Below, piece after piece: positions 51,551-60,893 of a stretch of DNA of 64,000 bases; within the stretch, counting starts at the first letter, position 1; every line of letters begins with the position of its first letter. Source of the stretch: Gemmatimonadota bacterium (lineage in GTDB: Bacteria; Gemmatimonadota; Gemmatimonadetes; Gemmatimonadales; GWC2-71-9); NCBI GenBank assembly GCA_029262195.1, contig JAJCZX010000021.1:124001-188000 (forward strand). The letters run 5' to 3'. A program made the position numbers and the translations under genes. The notes under the pieces are model-generated. The model searched no databases, was not told where the DNA came from, and saw only the letters and a program-made list of their open reading frames with translations.

Positions 51551-52168
51551 TCAGTTGCTTTCCGAAAACGCGTTGCTAACCGCCTGCAACAAGCCGTCAG
51601 GTCCGAACGGCCACCGGAGTTCATGAACCCCCCCCAAACGGGTGGCTAGAGCCAGCGGATCCACCGTGCCGTAGGATTGCCTTGGAGCAATGGCTATGAT
51701 CTTGGTCGATGAAGACCTCTCCCGGAGTTTCCGAATGAACTCAACTCCGTCCATGTCAGGGAGAGCCAGGTTGACTACCACTGCATCCGCTGGTGTCTCG
51801 AAGTAAAAGTTCAATCCAGCTGTTCCCTCATGAGCTTCGACAACTTCGTGTCCTGCTCCGCCAAGCACCCGACGAATCCCTCCGCGCACGGTCTCCTGGC
51901 CATCAACCACCAAGACTCGCTTTGTAGCGGGACGACGCCTGCGTTCGTCAAACCTGCGGGTTGCTCCAATTCGACGGTTCCGGTCCAATCGTCTTTGCTC
52001 GGGGGATCTGCGATCATTTTTCGTGCGATTTTCAGCTTCAATCGGGACGACGAATTCTCGTCTGTGCCTCATCCTGCGCTCGGAGTTCTTGCGGCGGTTC
52101 AAAGCCGACCGTCGGTCCGCATTTGTTCTCCGTGAACTTCCTCGCGCTTTTTCTGGAGCTGCACTCAT
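51551..52168 (-). CDS. Arg-rich protein with degenerate receiver domain
   Basis: 205 residues from ATG 52168 (GAGGA six bases upstream). Residues 1-80 are built of DRR/RR repeats (TNADRRSALNRRKNSERRMR and more). Residues about 85-200 have a response-regulator receiver fold, but VVDGQE lacks the acidic pair, the phosphorylation site reads VVVNLALPDMDG with Asn in place of Asp, and the Lys motif reads LRWPF. The domain therefore should not be phosphorylated in the ordinary way. It may bind a partner through its inert receiver and nucleic acid or an acidic surface through the Arg-rich tail. Confidence 0.75.
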   Translation of the reverse strand: MSAAPEKARGSSRRTNADRRSALNRRKNSERRMRHRREFVVPIEAENRTKNDRRSPEQRRLDRNRRIGATRRFDERRRRPATKRVLVVDGQETVRGGIRRVLGGAGHEVVEAHEGTAGLNFYFETPADAVVVNLALPDMDGVEFIRKLRERSSSTKIIAIAPRQSYGTVDPLALATRLGGVHELRWPFGPDGLLQAVSNAFSESN

Positions 52169-52281
52169 CGCTATCCTCTGTTTGTCCTGTATTGAAGGCG
52201 AAATCTCACACCTACTTAGAATATCCCTTTTGCGACAATCTTGGCAAGGCTCATGCCGGGACGAGATTTCGGCGTCTTTTG

Positions 52282-52302
52282 ATACTATGTGAAACATAGT
52301 AT
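52282..52302. promoter_or_regulatory. Perfect PadR-type operator
   Basis: ATACTATGT-GAA-ACATAGTAT: nine perfect pairs around three bases, containing the ATGT and ACAT half-sites known for PadR. It lies between the receiver-like gene and padR. It is the most regular operator candidate in the window. Confidence 0.7.
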
Positions 52303-52371
52303 GTAGTGCGTACGTAATAGTCGGAGAAAACAGATTCCTTGTCACAGCTAAAGCCAGGAAAAACGGTAAAA

Positions 52372-52701
52372 ATGCGAATTGAAAGAGAACTAATGAGGGG
52401 TGCGGGCCCCATTGCTGTAATGCAACTCATTGAGACCCGAGAAATGTATGGATACGAATTGGTCGAAGCGCTGGCCAGAGTAACCGACGGTGTTCTCGCA
52501 ATGGGGCAGTCTACGCTCTATCCGATGCTCTACAACCTCGAATCCAAAGGGCTCATTCGAGGAGAGTGGGGACAATCGGAATCCGGACGAAAACGGAAAT
52601 ATTACTCCCTCACCGCAGAAGGTCGTAGCCACCTCGATTCACACCGCAGGCAGTGGCGGGATCTCGCGGGGGCGATGGAAAACCTTGGACTACTCGGCTA
52701 A
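52372..52701 (+). CDS. PadR-family regulator of the ADOP permease
   Basis: 109 residues from ATG 52372 (TTG 52339 is possible). PadR winged helix: ELMRGAGPIAVMQLIETREM, YGYELVEAL, GQSTLYPMLYNLESKGLI and RKRKYYSLTAEG. It is followed by an ADOP-type permease after 12 bases; PadR-ADOP pairs are common in Acidobacteria and Gemmatimonadota and the regulator probably represses its own operon through the palindrome at 52282. Confidence 0.9.
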   Translation: MRIERELMRGAGPIAVMQLIETREMYGYELVEALARVTDGVLAMGQSTLYPMLYNLESKGLIRGEWGQSESGRKRKYYSLTAEGRSHLDSHRRQWRDLAGAMENLGLLG

Positions 52702-52713
52702 GGGCCCCGAAAC

Positions 52714-55467
52714 ATGAACAGAAAAGCCCCTACCCCCATCGACCTGGATACTGAATTGGCGGGGCGGCATCTGCCCCAATCGATTCGTGATGCGATCAAG
52801 GAAGCGGTTACGGAGATTCACGGCCCCAATCGGATCGACGTGGCCAACGAACTCGCCTCCCACTTCGAAGATGCGATCTCTTCTGGTCAAACCCCCGAAC
52901 GCGCCCTTCAAGCTTTCGGAGACAGCCACGTTGCAGCAAAGTTGATTGCCCGTGAAAAAAGGCCGGGGCGGCAAGCCAGAAATGCAGGATTCCAAAGGAG
53001 TGCCAACATGATTGAAGTTTTTCGACGCAACGTCCGTTTCGCGGGCCGAAAGCTTATGAAAACGCCGGGTTTTACGATCACTGCGCTTTTTTCACTGTGT
53101 CTTGGAATAGGCGCCAATACCGCCATTTTTTCGATAGTCAACGCGGTCCTTTTCCGCGAATCGCCCTACGCCGAACCTGAAGGGCTTGTCGACGTTTACC
53201 AGAGTACTCCGGATTTCAGGTATAGCCCTATGTCATACCCGGATTTTCGTGACGTGCGCGATGCCACGACGGATGCCTTTAGCGGGGTTGCGGGAGCCGG
53301 GTTCATGCTCGCCAGCGCCGATCTCGGCGGACCGAAGGCGGAGATGATTGCTGGTGAATTGGTGAGCGGGAATTTTTTCGAATTACTTGGAATTGCTCCA
53401 ATTTTGGGTAGAGCAATATCGCCGAGTGACGATGTCTCTCCCGGTGGGCATCCGGTCGTGATGCTAACCTACAGTTTCTGGCAGAAAGCATTCGGCAGCG
53501 ACCCGGAGGTGATAGGACGGACGCTACAGTTGAATAACCGGCCCTACACTATTGTTGGCGTAACACCTCAGACGTACAACGGCAGCATGAAGGGGATCTT
53601 TCCGGATATTGTCGCGCCCATAATGATGATCAGTCATCTCCAACCTTCCGCGTCTGATAAACTCGAAGATCGAGGCAGTCACTTTTTCTTCGTACGCGGC
53701 CGACTGAACACGAACACGACGCTTGCCGAGGCTGAAACGGCGGTTCAAGGCGTTGTCGCAGATTTTGTGGAGAGGCAAGTCGATGAATGGCAGGGTGAAG
53801 CCGAACTCGTTCTTGTTCCCACCGCCAGCGTCATCATGTTTCCCTCGGTGGATGCAGTGATTGTACCCGCGGTTGCACTTTTGATGGGGGTGGTAGGTCT
53901 AGTTTTGCTGATAGCATGTGCCAACCTCGCCAGTTTCCTCTTGGCGAAAGCTGTAGATTCTCGAAGAGAGATTTCAATTCGACTCGCCATGGGCGCGACC
54001 CGGCGCACGTTAATCGGACAACTTCTCACCGAGAACATGGTACTTGCTCTTTTGGGTGGGGGACTTGGCGTAGCTCTCGCTTCAAGGGCGATAGAATTCC
54101 TGGAAAGGCCGGACACTCCGCTCCCCATTCCCATCGGCCTTGAACTCGGTATAGATCCAAACGTGTTTGCGTTTAGCCTCGTAGTTTCAATCGTCGCCGG
54201 AATTGTTTTTGGCCTGGTTCCCGCGTTACAGGCAACCAACCCTGATGTTGCGGGGGTGTTGCGAGAGGAAGCGGCCTCGGCAGGTAGAGGCAAGGGCTCG
54301 GCGCTGCGGAACACTATAGTGGTGGGGCAGGTTGCTGTTTCTCTTTTGCTTTTGGTTACAGCGGGTCTCTTCCTTCGAAGCCTTATGGCGACTCGTTCCG
54401 TAGATGCCGGGTTCGGAGATGATCCAACCGCTCTGGTAGGTATCGTCCTTCCCCCCGACGAATACAGTCCCGAACGGGCCCTGGCTCTTCTTGATAGAAT
54501 TGAGGAAGAGGCCGGTGAATTGCCGGGTGTGGTGGCCGTGGGGATGACCGACGCTGTCCATCTAGATCCGCTCAATACCCAAACGACCTCGTTCAATGTC
54601 GACGGTGTTGAACCTCCTCCCAATGAACCGGCCCAATCAGCCGACTATGCTCGAGTCCACGCAAACTTTTTCGAGTCGATGGGGATCCCGATCCTCGCGG
54701 GAAGGTCTTTGGAAGATACTGACCGACCGGGCGGTCCTCCGGTAGTGGTGGTGAGTCAGGCCCTCGCAGAGCGGTTTTTTCCCGGGATGGACCCGGTCGG
54801 CCAACTACTTCGAAAACAGGATACGGAGGACCTCCAAATTGTCGGAGTGGCGCGAGACACCAAAGTTCGCACCCTTGGCGAAGAGCCCCGGGCAATGGTC
54901 TACTTTCCGTTCGCTCAAAATCCTTCCGCGTATGCGACCATCATCGCAAGAACCAATGGTGAAGCGGGTAAGGCCGTCCGGGATCTTATCCGAATCGTAT
55001 ACTCGATTAATTCGGACATTGCGGTTATAGACAGTAAAACAATGGAAGACCATCTCGGCGTAATGTTGTTGCCTCAAAAACTCGGAGCTGTAGTGATCGC
55101 TTCCTTTGCAGTGCTGGCACTCTTGCTGGCCTGTGTTGGGCTTTATGGGACTGTAAGCTATGCGGTCGCCCAGCGTGTTAGAGAGGTGGGTATCAGGCTA
55201 TCGCTCGGCGCTGATGTTTCTCAGGTAGTTCGATTACTCACTGTAGGCGGATTGCGGTTGGTCGGAATCGGCGTAGGCATTGGCATGGTTCTGTCGCTGG
55301 CGGTGACCCGTCTCCTCAGCGGGCTGCTTTTTGGCATAGGAACTTTGGATCCCGTGACCTTCCTTGCGGTTCCGATGTTGTTTGCTGTGATCGGCGCCGG
55401 GGCGGCCTACATGCCCGCGCGACGGGCAAGCAGGGTCGATCCCGTTGTAGCACTCAGGCAGGACTAG
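52714..55467 (+). CDS. ADOP-type FtsX/MacB-like ABC permease
   Basis: 917 residues. A helical prefix domain (about 1-95, with IDVANELASHFEDAI) precedes two MacB/FtsX permease units, each with a MacB periplasmic-core domain and membrane helices: FGRKLMKTPGFTITALFSL at about 108 and AVVIASFAVLALLLACVG near 795. No ATPase domain, so it is an acidobacterial-type duplicated orphan permease. These may use shared ATPases for export or act as mechanotransducers. Follows PadR by 12 bases. Confidence 0.88.
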   Translation: MNRKAPTPIDLDTELAGRHLPQSIRDAIKEAVTEIHGPNRIDVANELASHFEDAISSGQTPERALQAFGDSHVAAKLIAREKRPGRQARNAGFQRSANMIEVFRRNVRFAGRKLMKTPGFTITALFSLCLGIGANTAIFSIVNAVLFRESPYAEPEGLVDVYQSTPDFRYSPMSYPDFRDVRDATTDAFSGVAGAGFMLASADLGGPKAEMIAGELVSGNFFELLGIAPILGRAISPSDDVSPGGHPVVMLTYSFWQKAFGSDPEVIGRTLQLNNRPYTIVGVTPQTYNGSMKGIFPDIVAPIMMISHLQPSASDKLEDRGSHFFFVRGRLNTNTTLAEAETAVQGVVADFVERQVDEWQGEAELVLVPTASVIMFPSVDAVIVPAVALLMGVVGLVLLIACANLASFLLAKAVDSRREISIRLAMGATRRTLIGQLLTENMVLALLGGGLGVALASRAIEFLERPDTPLPIPIGLELGIDPNVFAFSLVVSIVAGIVFGLVPALQATNPDVAGVLREEAASAGRGKGSALRNTIVVGQVAVSLLLLVTAGLFLRSLMATRSVDAGFGDDPTALVGIVLPPDEYSPERALALLDRIEEEAGELPGVVAVGMTDAVHLDPLNTQTTSFNVDGVEPPPNEPAQSADYARVHANFFESMGIPILAGRSLEDTDRPGGPPVVVVSQALAERFFPGMDPVGQLLRKQDTEDLQIVGVARDTKVRTLGEEPRAMVYFPFAQNPSAYATIIARTNGEAGKAVRDLIRIVYSINSDIAVIDSKTMEDHLGVMLLPQKLGAVVIASFAVLALLLACVGLYGTVSYAVAQRVREVGIRLSLGADVSQVVRLLTVGGLRLVGIGVGIGMVLSLAVTRLLSGLLFGIGTLDPVTFLAVPMLFAVIGAGAAYMPARRASRVDPVVALRQD

Positions 55468-55477
55468 TGTTTAATTC

Positions 55478-55507
55478 CGTGCTGGTCGTGTTGCTGCGGC
55501 CAGCACG
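55478..55507. other. Inverted repeat after the ADOP gene
   Basis: CGTGCTGG (55478-55485) and CCAGCACG (55500-55507) form a perfect eight-pair stem with a 14-base loop and no T-run. Possible attenuator between the permease and the EamA gene. Confidence 0.45.
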
Positions 55508-55519
55508 CAGCCGGGAGGC

Positions 55520-56443
55520 ATGACCTCCGGGACAGTAGCCACCCTGAACAGAACCCCTCCGATGATTCTTACCTGGGCTGCCTGGACGGTGCTTGCCATC
55601 ATCTGGGGTACAACGTGGTTGGCGATCGGGGTTGGTCTGGAGTCTATCCCTCCGATGACGTTCGCCGGCGCGCGGTTTCTACTGGGTGCGGCTGGGCTTG
55701 CAATAATCCTCCTGGTTCGAAAAATTCGCCTTCCCACTTCGATCGACGATTGGAAGCTGATTCTCTCCACGGGTGCGCAGATCTTCTTTGTAGGGTATGC
55801 GCTCCAGTTCTGGGGAATGCAATACGTGCCGTCGGGACTGAGCGCGGTGATTTTTGCTCTTGTGCCGTTACTCACAATGTTCATTGCTCACTTCAGACTT
55901 GGAGACGAGCGGCTTAGTCTTTCAAAACTTGGCGGCTCGATCGTGGCTATTTGCGGTGTGGCGTTGATTTCCAGTGAACAACTCAAGGCCGAATCACCGC
56001 TTGCCGGAATGGGAGTGCTTGCTTTCGTCGCCGCGTCTCTGGTTTATGCGAACGCGCAGGTGACGCTAAAAGCCGCATCGAATAGAGTCGATCCAAACGT
56101 CATGGCCACTTTCCAGATGCTGGTCGGCGGTGGGCTCTTGCTGGTAGTCGGTGCTGGATATGAAAAGGGGCTTGATGTTTCCCAATGGTCGGATCGCGCA
56201 CTGGTCTCTCTTGTATATCTCGCTGTTGTCGGATCATCACTTGCCTTCTTCCTTTTTTATTGGCTTCTGAACAGAATGGATGTCACCAAATTGATGTCCG
56301 TCCTGCTTGTAGACCCGGTTATTGCCGTCATTCTGGGTTGGATCGTTTTGGAAGAACGTTTGGTGGCCTTCGAGGTTGTGGGCTCGGTATTGACGTTGGC
56401 TGGACTGGCGGTTGTTCTAGGGGCTAAGAAAGTTAGAAGTTAG
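55520..56443 (+). CDS. EamA-family (DMT) transporter
   Basis: 307 residues with about ten membrane helices in two EamA halves (AIIWGTTWLAIGVGLESIPP at the start; LAFFLFYWLLNRMDVTKLMS in the second). Inner-membrane permease, usually for amino acids or metabolites. GGGAGG is immediately before the ATG at 55520; a start at 55562 is possible. Confidence 0.88.
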   Translation: MTSGTVATLNRTPPMILTWAAWTVLAIIWGTTWLAIGVGLESIPPMTFAGARFLLGAAGLAIILLVRKIRLPTSIDDWKLILSTGAQIFFVGYALQFWGMQYVPSGLSAVIFALVPLLTMFIAHFRLGDERLSLSKLGGSIVAICGVALISSEQLKAESPLAGMGVLAFVAASLVYANAQVTLKAASNRVDPNVMATFQMLVGGGLLLVVGAGYEKGLDVSQWSDRALVSLVYLAVVGSSLAFFLFYWLLNRMDVTKLMSVLLVDPVIAVILGWIVLEERLVAFEVVGSVLTLAGLAVVLGAKKVRS

Positions 56444-56475
56444 AAGATTGAAGTTAGAGGCAAGAAAGAGAATCT
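56425..56475. repeat. Tandem GTTAGAAG repeats
   Basis: AAAGTTAGAAGTTAGAAG then ATTGAAGTTAGAGGCAAG: four degenerate copies of an 8-9 base unit overlapping the EamA stop codon. Same family as the repeats at 35180-35242. Confidence 0.6.
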
Positions 56476-56476
56476 G

Positions 56477-57445
56477 ATGCATACTATACGACTTGGTCGC
56501 ACCGGTGAGATGGTGCCTTCGATTGGCGTTGGGACGTGGGCTCACGGGGGTCCGTTAACCGTGGGGGGGGAGTCTGTTGGTTGGGGTGGCCGGGATGACG
56601 ACCTTTCTATTGCGGCTCTGAAAAGGGCCCATCAAGTGGGTCTTGTGCATTGGGACACGGCCGATGTTTATGGGGCGGGCCATTCCGAAAAGCTGATTGG
56701 TGGACTGTGGCAAAAAGACGTTTCCCGTCATGACGTTTTCCTGGCGACCAAGGTCGGCTGGGACCCGGGTGAGTTCGACCATTTCTATCACCCGGAATTG
56801 ATGAAGAGAAAAATCGATGAGTCCCTTCGCAGTCTGAAGACTGACCACATCGACCTCTATTATTTGCACCACTGTAACTTCGGATCCAACGATGAATTTT
56901 TGGATGACGCGGTCGAACTAATGCGTCGGTTCCGCGACGAAGGAAAGATCAGGTATGTCGGCTTGTCTGATTGGGATTCCGGGGCTGTGCGTGCACGAAT
57001 TGAAAAAATAGATCCCGATGTTGTACAGGTCTGTCGCAACGTCCGTAATCCCTCCTACGTCGATTCGGGTTTGAAGAGTTACGTCGAAGAACACGACATC
57101 GGAGCTGTTTTTTTCTCAGCTCTGGATCATGGATTACTACTCGGCAAGTATACCCAACCGACCACCTTTGACGAAGGTGATTCCCGAAGCAGGGTCGAAG
57201 GGTTTAGGAATCAAGAAACCCTTGACCAAATGATGGGAGCACGGAAGGAAGTTGAGGGTAAGTTCGTCAACCATCCGCAACCGTTGCTGCATGCGCTCGC
57301 CGGTAGTCTCCTGGCGGATTCACCCACCGGTTGCGTCTTAATCGGCCAGAGAAACCCCGACCAGGTTGATGCCGCAACGGACGCCACCGAGGCCTTGAGC
57401 CTCGAAGACGCCCGGTGGGTTACCGAATTATATCAAACCGGCTGA
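56477..57445 (+). CDS. Aldo/keto reductase
   Basis: 322 residues, TIM-barrel AKR. Catalytic Asp-Tyr (WDTADVYGAGHSEKLIGG), Lys (FLATKVGW) and His (YYLHHCNFG) are all present; the NADPH-binding end has VLIGQRNPDQVDA. Reduces aldehydes or ketones with NADPH in the cytoplasm; substrate unknown. It ends immediately next to the convergent four-repeat protein gene. Confidence 0.9.
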   Translation: MHTIRLGRTGEMVPSIGVGTWAHGGPLTVGGESVGWGGRDDDLSIAALKRAHQVGLVHWDTADVYGAGHSEKLIGGLWQKDVSRHDVFLATKVGWDPGEFDHFYHPELMKRKIDESLRSLKTDHIDLYYLHHCNFGSNDEFLDDAVELMRRFRDEGKIRYVGLSDWDSGAVRARIEKIDPDVVQVCRNVRNPSYVDSGLKSYVEEHDIGAVFFSALDHGLLLGKYTQPTTFDEGDSRSRVEGFRNQETLDQMMGARKEVEGKFVNHPQPLLHALAGSLLADSPTGCVLIGQRNPDQVDAATDATEALSLEDARWVTELYQTG

Positions 57446-59182
57446 TTAGTTGCCCGGACGGAAGACAGTGACTCCGTAGTTGGCGGGATCGGATGGTGGA
57501 TCGCCGTTCCAATCGTTGAACGAGTGCGAACCGTCTGATTCGTAGTAGACCGTGTACTCACCGGCGGGTAAGGTGATGATTTCGTTGAACCTGCGATTTT
57601 TTCTTGCGCCCCCTGCCCATTCGGTGGATCGGTAAGTCATCTCCCAAACAGTGCGACCCCGAGAATTTTCGATCCAGGCGTAATCATACATCGTGCGATC
57701 CTGGCCTTCGCCCACGGCGTAAACCCGAATGCTAGCGTCATCCTCCAGAGTGAAGTCCTGTCGTTCGTAGTCGTGGTCTCTGATACCCGTTAGCCGTGCC
57801 AGCACTGAGGGGTTGTCAGCGTCGTCGTACTCTGAAACCGCATTGGCGTTGTAACCCTGAAGGCCGAGTACTGTTATCCCCCAGCTCTCGGGATCCATTG
57901 GAGAGCCACTTCCCCAATCGCGGTAAGAGTGTGAACCATCGGACGTGTAGTGGACCATATAGTTGCCGGCATTCAGAGAAAGAACTTCGTCGATCAAGCG
58001 GTTTTTTTCGTCTCCGCCGGCGTGGTCGGTGTCGCGGTATTCCATTTCCCACACAACTTCGCGGGTGTTTGCGTCGATGATCCAACCGAAATCGTAAGAG
58101 CTGTTGCGGGTCATTTCTCCCATCGCGTAAACCCTCACGTCCATGTCTTCGCTAAGGCTAAAGCCAGCGCTCAAGGTCTCGTCGTCTCGCACCTCGGTTA
58201 ACTGCGCAATGATGTTTCCAGCGGGGAGGTTCTCATATGGAAAGGTTTCGATCTGGTTTCGATCGTTCGGGTCGGCTACGGCAAGTGTTAACCCCCAGTA
58301 CTCAGGGTCGTGGGGCGGTGCTGAATTCCATTCGCCGTAGTCGTGCGATCCATCGCTAACATATGCCGCAGCGTAGTTGCCTGGCTGGAGCGTCAGCGTC
58401 TCCCGCGACTTGCGGTTTTTGTCGGCGCCGCCCGCATGCGATGATTCCCAATTATCCAGGCGCCAGATGATTTCGCGTGTATCGGTATTCATCAGCCAGC
58501 CGTAGTCGTAGTTTGAACCATCGGTGGATTCCCCTATTGCATAAATCGTGATTTCCGTGGGGCGCTCCACCCGAAAACCTATCCGTTCGTCCTCGTCGTA
58601 CTCGATTTCACGAAATGAAACGAAAGTCGCTCCGCGTTCAGGCATGGAACGGACATCTTCGAATGGAATGGCCTGTCCTTGCCCTCGAATCGTGAATCTG
58701 AATTCCTCCGAGAGCCCATCGTCGTCGTAGCGGGCACGGGAAGTGCGGCGCCCATTCCAGATATTGCCGGATATTTGCACACCTGAAAACGAACTGTAGT
58801 AGGCTATGTATCTGCCGGCTGGCAGATCAAGGGTTCCCTCGTACTCCTCGTAGTCGCGTCGTCCCCTGGTTCCGCGCTCGTCCTCCAATTCCCAAACTAC
58901 CTCACGAGAATCGGCGTCAATTATCCACGCGTTGCCGCGCCAGTAGTCGGTATCGGAAAACCAGTTGTTGCGGCCGATGCGCCTGCGGCGGTTGTCGGCG
59001 CCGATGGCTTCGATCGACAGACTTGTCCTCGACGACAATTCGAAGGCTTCTGCCCGAACCTCCCTGGGGGCCAGGTCATCGATATTTACTAGAACAGATT
59101 CCTGTGCTCGCAAGTCGGTGGTACCGCCCCATGTGAGTAGGGCAACGGACAGAAAAACGGACAATACTTCTCTTGAACGCAT
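57446..59182 (-). CDS. Secreted protein with four repeats of about 125 residues
   Basis: 578 residues from ATG 59182 (AGGAG nine bases upstream). Signal peptide ends DLRAQ. The mature part is four beta-rich repeats. Repeats 2-4 share YD-GW (or YDYAW), T-REV-WEM, HAGG--KNR, L-AG-Y, SDGSHS--DW and DPE-WG-T; repeat 1 is more divergent. The regular Asp, Gly and aromatic positions suggest a calcium- or sugar-binding beta sandwich. No family recognised and no enzyme motif. Likely extracellular or outer-membrane associated. Confidence 0.75.
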   Translation of the reverse strand: MRSREVLSVFLSVALLTWGGTTDLRAQESVLVNIDDLAPREVRAEAFELSSRTSLSIEAIGADNRRRRIGRNNWFSDTDYWRGNAWIIDADSREVVWELEDERGTRGRRDYEEYEGTLDLPAGRYIAYYSSFSGVQISGNIWNGRRTSRARYDDDGLSEEFRFTIRGQGQAIPFEDVRSMPERGATFVSFREIEYDEDERIGFRVERPTEITIYAIGESTDGSNYDYGWLMNTDTREIIWRLDNWESSHAGGADKNRKSRETLTLQPGNYAAAYVSDGSHDYGEWNSAPPHDPEYWGLTLAVADPNDRNQIETFPYENLPAGNIIAQLTEVRDDETLSAGFSLSEDMDVRVYAMGEMTRNSSYDFGWIIDANTREVVWEMEYRDTDHAGGDEKNRLIDEVLSLNAGNYMVHYTSDGSHSYRDWGSGSPMDPESWGITVLGLQGYNANAVSEYDDADNPSVLARLTGIRDHDYERQDFTLEDDASIRVYAVGEGQDRTMYDYAWIENSRGRTVWEMTYRSTEWAGGARKNRRFNEIITLPAGEYTVYYESDGSHSFNDWNGDPPSDPANYGVTVFRPGN

Positions 59183-59304
59183 GATCAAAAACTCCTGAAA
59201 AAACTCGCGTGGGACTGTATACGGTGTGACGTCAATCAGGCCGGAAAGGTTGCAAGGCTGCCTATCGGATCGGACGGAGGGTCTTTGCACAATGGTTATA
59301 AAAC

Positions 59305-60393
59305 ATGACTTTTCTTACCATGGATGAATCGACTGTGCCAACCAAATACTGGCACTCCCTCGGCGACCGGCGAGTACAGTGTGACCTGTGCCCGCGCGCG
59401 TGTAAACTATCCGAAGGGCAACGAGGTCTTTGTTTCGTGCGAGGTTGTGAAGGCGGGGGAGTAGTTTTGAAGAGTTACGGGAAGTCGAGCGGTTTTTGCA
59501 TTGATCCGATCGAAAAAAAACCTCTTAATCATTTCTTGCCCGGGACACCCGTGTTGTCGTTCGGCACGGCCGGTTGTAACCTGGCCTGCAAGTTTTGTCA
59601 GAACTGGGACATCTCGAAATCTCGGGAAACAGACACGCTCACGCAGAGCGCTTCCCCGGCCCGGTTGGCGGAGACCGCGGTTGAGCTAGGATGTCGAAGT
59701 GTCGCGTTTACATACAACGACCCCGTGATTTTTCATGAATATGCTATCGACGTGGCCCGGGCATGTCGGGAAGTGGGAATCAAAACGGTTGCAGTAACCG
59801 CCGGATACGTCTGTGAAGAGCCGCGGGCAGAGTTTTTTGAACATATGGACGCTACAAACGTGGACCTGAAGGCGTTTACCCAGGAGTTCTATCACAGGGT
59901 GGCAGCTGGTCACCTGCAACCGGTGCTGGATACGCTTACTTACATTGCCAGGGAAACAGACGTCTGGTTGGAAATCACCACCCTCTTAATTCCGGGTCTG
60001 AATGACTCTGAATGCGAAATTGACGAAATGACGCGGTGGGTCGTGCAAACCCTCGGTCCGGATGTACCGCTTCACTTCACAGCATTTCATCCAGACTGGA
60101 AAATGAGAGATGTGTGTAGGACGCCGGTTTCCACATTGTACATGGCGAGAAAAATTGCCTTGGAAAATGGGATACGAAACTGTTATACCGGCAACGTGGA
60201 TGATAAAACTGGGGGCAGTACCTACTGCGCAGCGTGCCAGGCGCTTCTCATAGAGAGGGACCGGTACGTTCTCGGGGAGTGGAATCTTACTGCTGACGGA
60301 CGGTGCCAGGTTTGCGGCGAAAAGTGTCCCGGAGTTTTCGAAGCTGCCCCGGGTGATTGGGGAGCAAGACGGCAGCCAGTTAGCCTGTCATAG
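59305..60393 (+). CDS. amrS: AmmeMemoRadiSam-system radical SAM protein
   Basis: 362 residues. Cys motif CNLACKFCQNW binds the [4Fe-4S] cluster; an N-terminal CDLCPRACKLSEGQRGLC motif and a C-terminal Cys set (YCAACQ, CQVCGEKCPG) are typical of AmrS. Members act with AmrA (MEMO1-like) and AmrB proteins in a poorly known modification. The partners are not in the window. Start ATG 59305 or the second Met at 59320. A long terminator hairpin follows. Confidence 0.9.
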   Translation: MTFLTMDESTVPTKYWHSLGDRRVQCDLCPRACKLSEGQRGLCFVRGCEGGGVVLKSYGKSSGFCIDPIEKKPLNHFLPGTPVLSFGTAGCNLACKFCQNWDISKSRETDTLTQSASPARLAETAVELGCRSVAFTYNDPVIFHEYAIDVARACREVGIKTVAVTAGYVCEEPRAEFFEHMDATNVDLKAFTQEFYHRVAAGHLQPVLDTLTYIARETDVWLEITTLLIPGLNDSECEIDEMTRWVVQTLGPDVPLHFTAFHPDWKMRDVCRTPVSTLYMARKIALENGIRNCYTGNVDDKTGGSTYCAACQALLIERDRYVLGEWNLTADGRCQVCGEKCPGVFEAAPGDWGARRQPVSLS

Positions 60394-60402
60394 AAAAAGA
60401 TC

Positions 60403-60463
60403 GCCCGGGTCTCGCGTGTCGTTCTGGGCACCAGAACTAGAGTCGCGAAGACCCGGGCTTTCT
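60403..60463 (+). terminator. Compound terminator hairpin
   Basis: GCCCGGGTCTCGCG (60403-60416) pairs with CGCGAAGACCCGGGC (to 60458, one bulged A), enclosing a second perfect hairpin GTTCTGG-GCA-CCAGAAC (60421-60437). TTTCT follows. Confidence 0.8.
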
Positions 60464-60893
60464 CACGACCACCGTTACTCCCAAGGAAGGCAGTCAGTGC
60501 CAGGGGCCGAAATAGGTATTGGGCCGACTCCCTCGCGTAAAGTTTGACCTCGAACGGGTCGAAATGGTCACTGCAAATCCACGCGGGATGGTCGGTGGGT
60601 TGGAAAGATGCCGCATTGCGGGCGAGTTGGCGCTAGAGCGAGGAAAAACGAAGTGTCTTTTTGGCTGTTGGACGGCTCAGCCTCGGTTTGTTTTCCCTCG
60701 CTCCGCTGACCTTTTCAAATTGCAAATTACGTTCCATTTTGGGATGGATCTGTAAGTTGTTGAATGACAAGGGAAATCTCGGTCACCCCCCCGGTTGTGA
60801 CCTGTTGCGTGGGCTCGGCGATTGTGTGGATGGACCAAAAAGTATGCTGGAAAACCCGAAAAATCTCCGAAGATTTTGACGAAAAACCGTGTT
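60464..60893. other. No supported gene
   Basis: About 430 bases between the amrS terminator and the end of folA. A plus-strand frame at 60519-60755 has neither ribosome binding site nor family resemblance. The stretch probably carries the 3' end of the folA transcript. Confidence 0.5.

Noticed and set aside
53745-54623. Minus-strand frame of 292 codons inside the ADOP permease
   Set aside because: Ser/Thr/Arg-rich antisense of membrane helices; no motif.
60519-60755. 78-codon plus-strand frame after amrS
   Set aside because: No start signal or resemblance; lies after a strong terminator.
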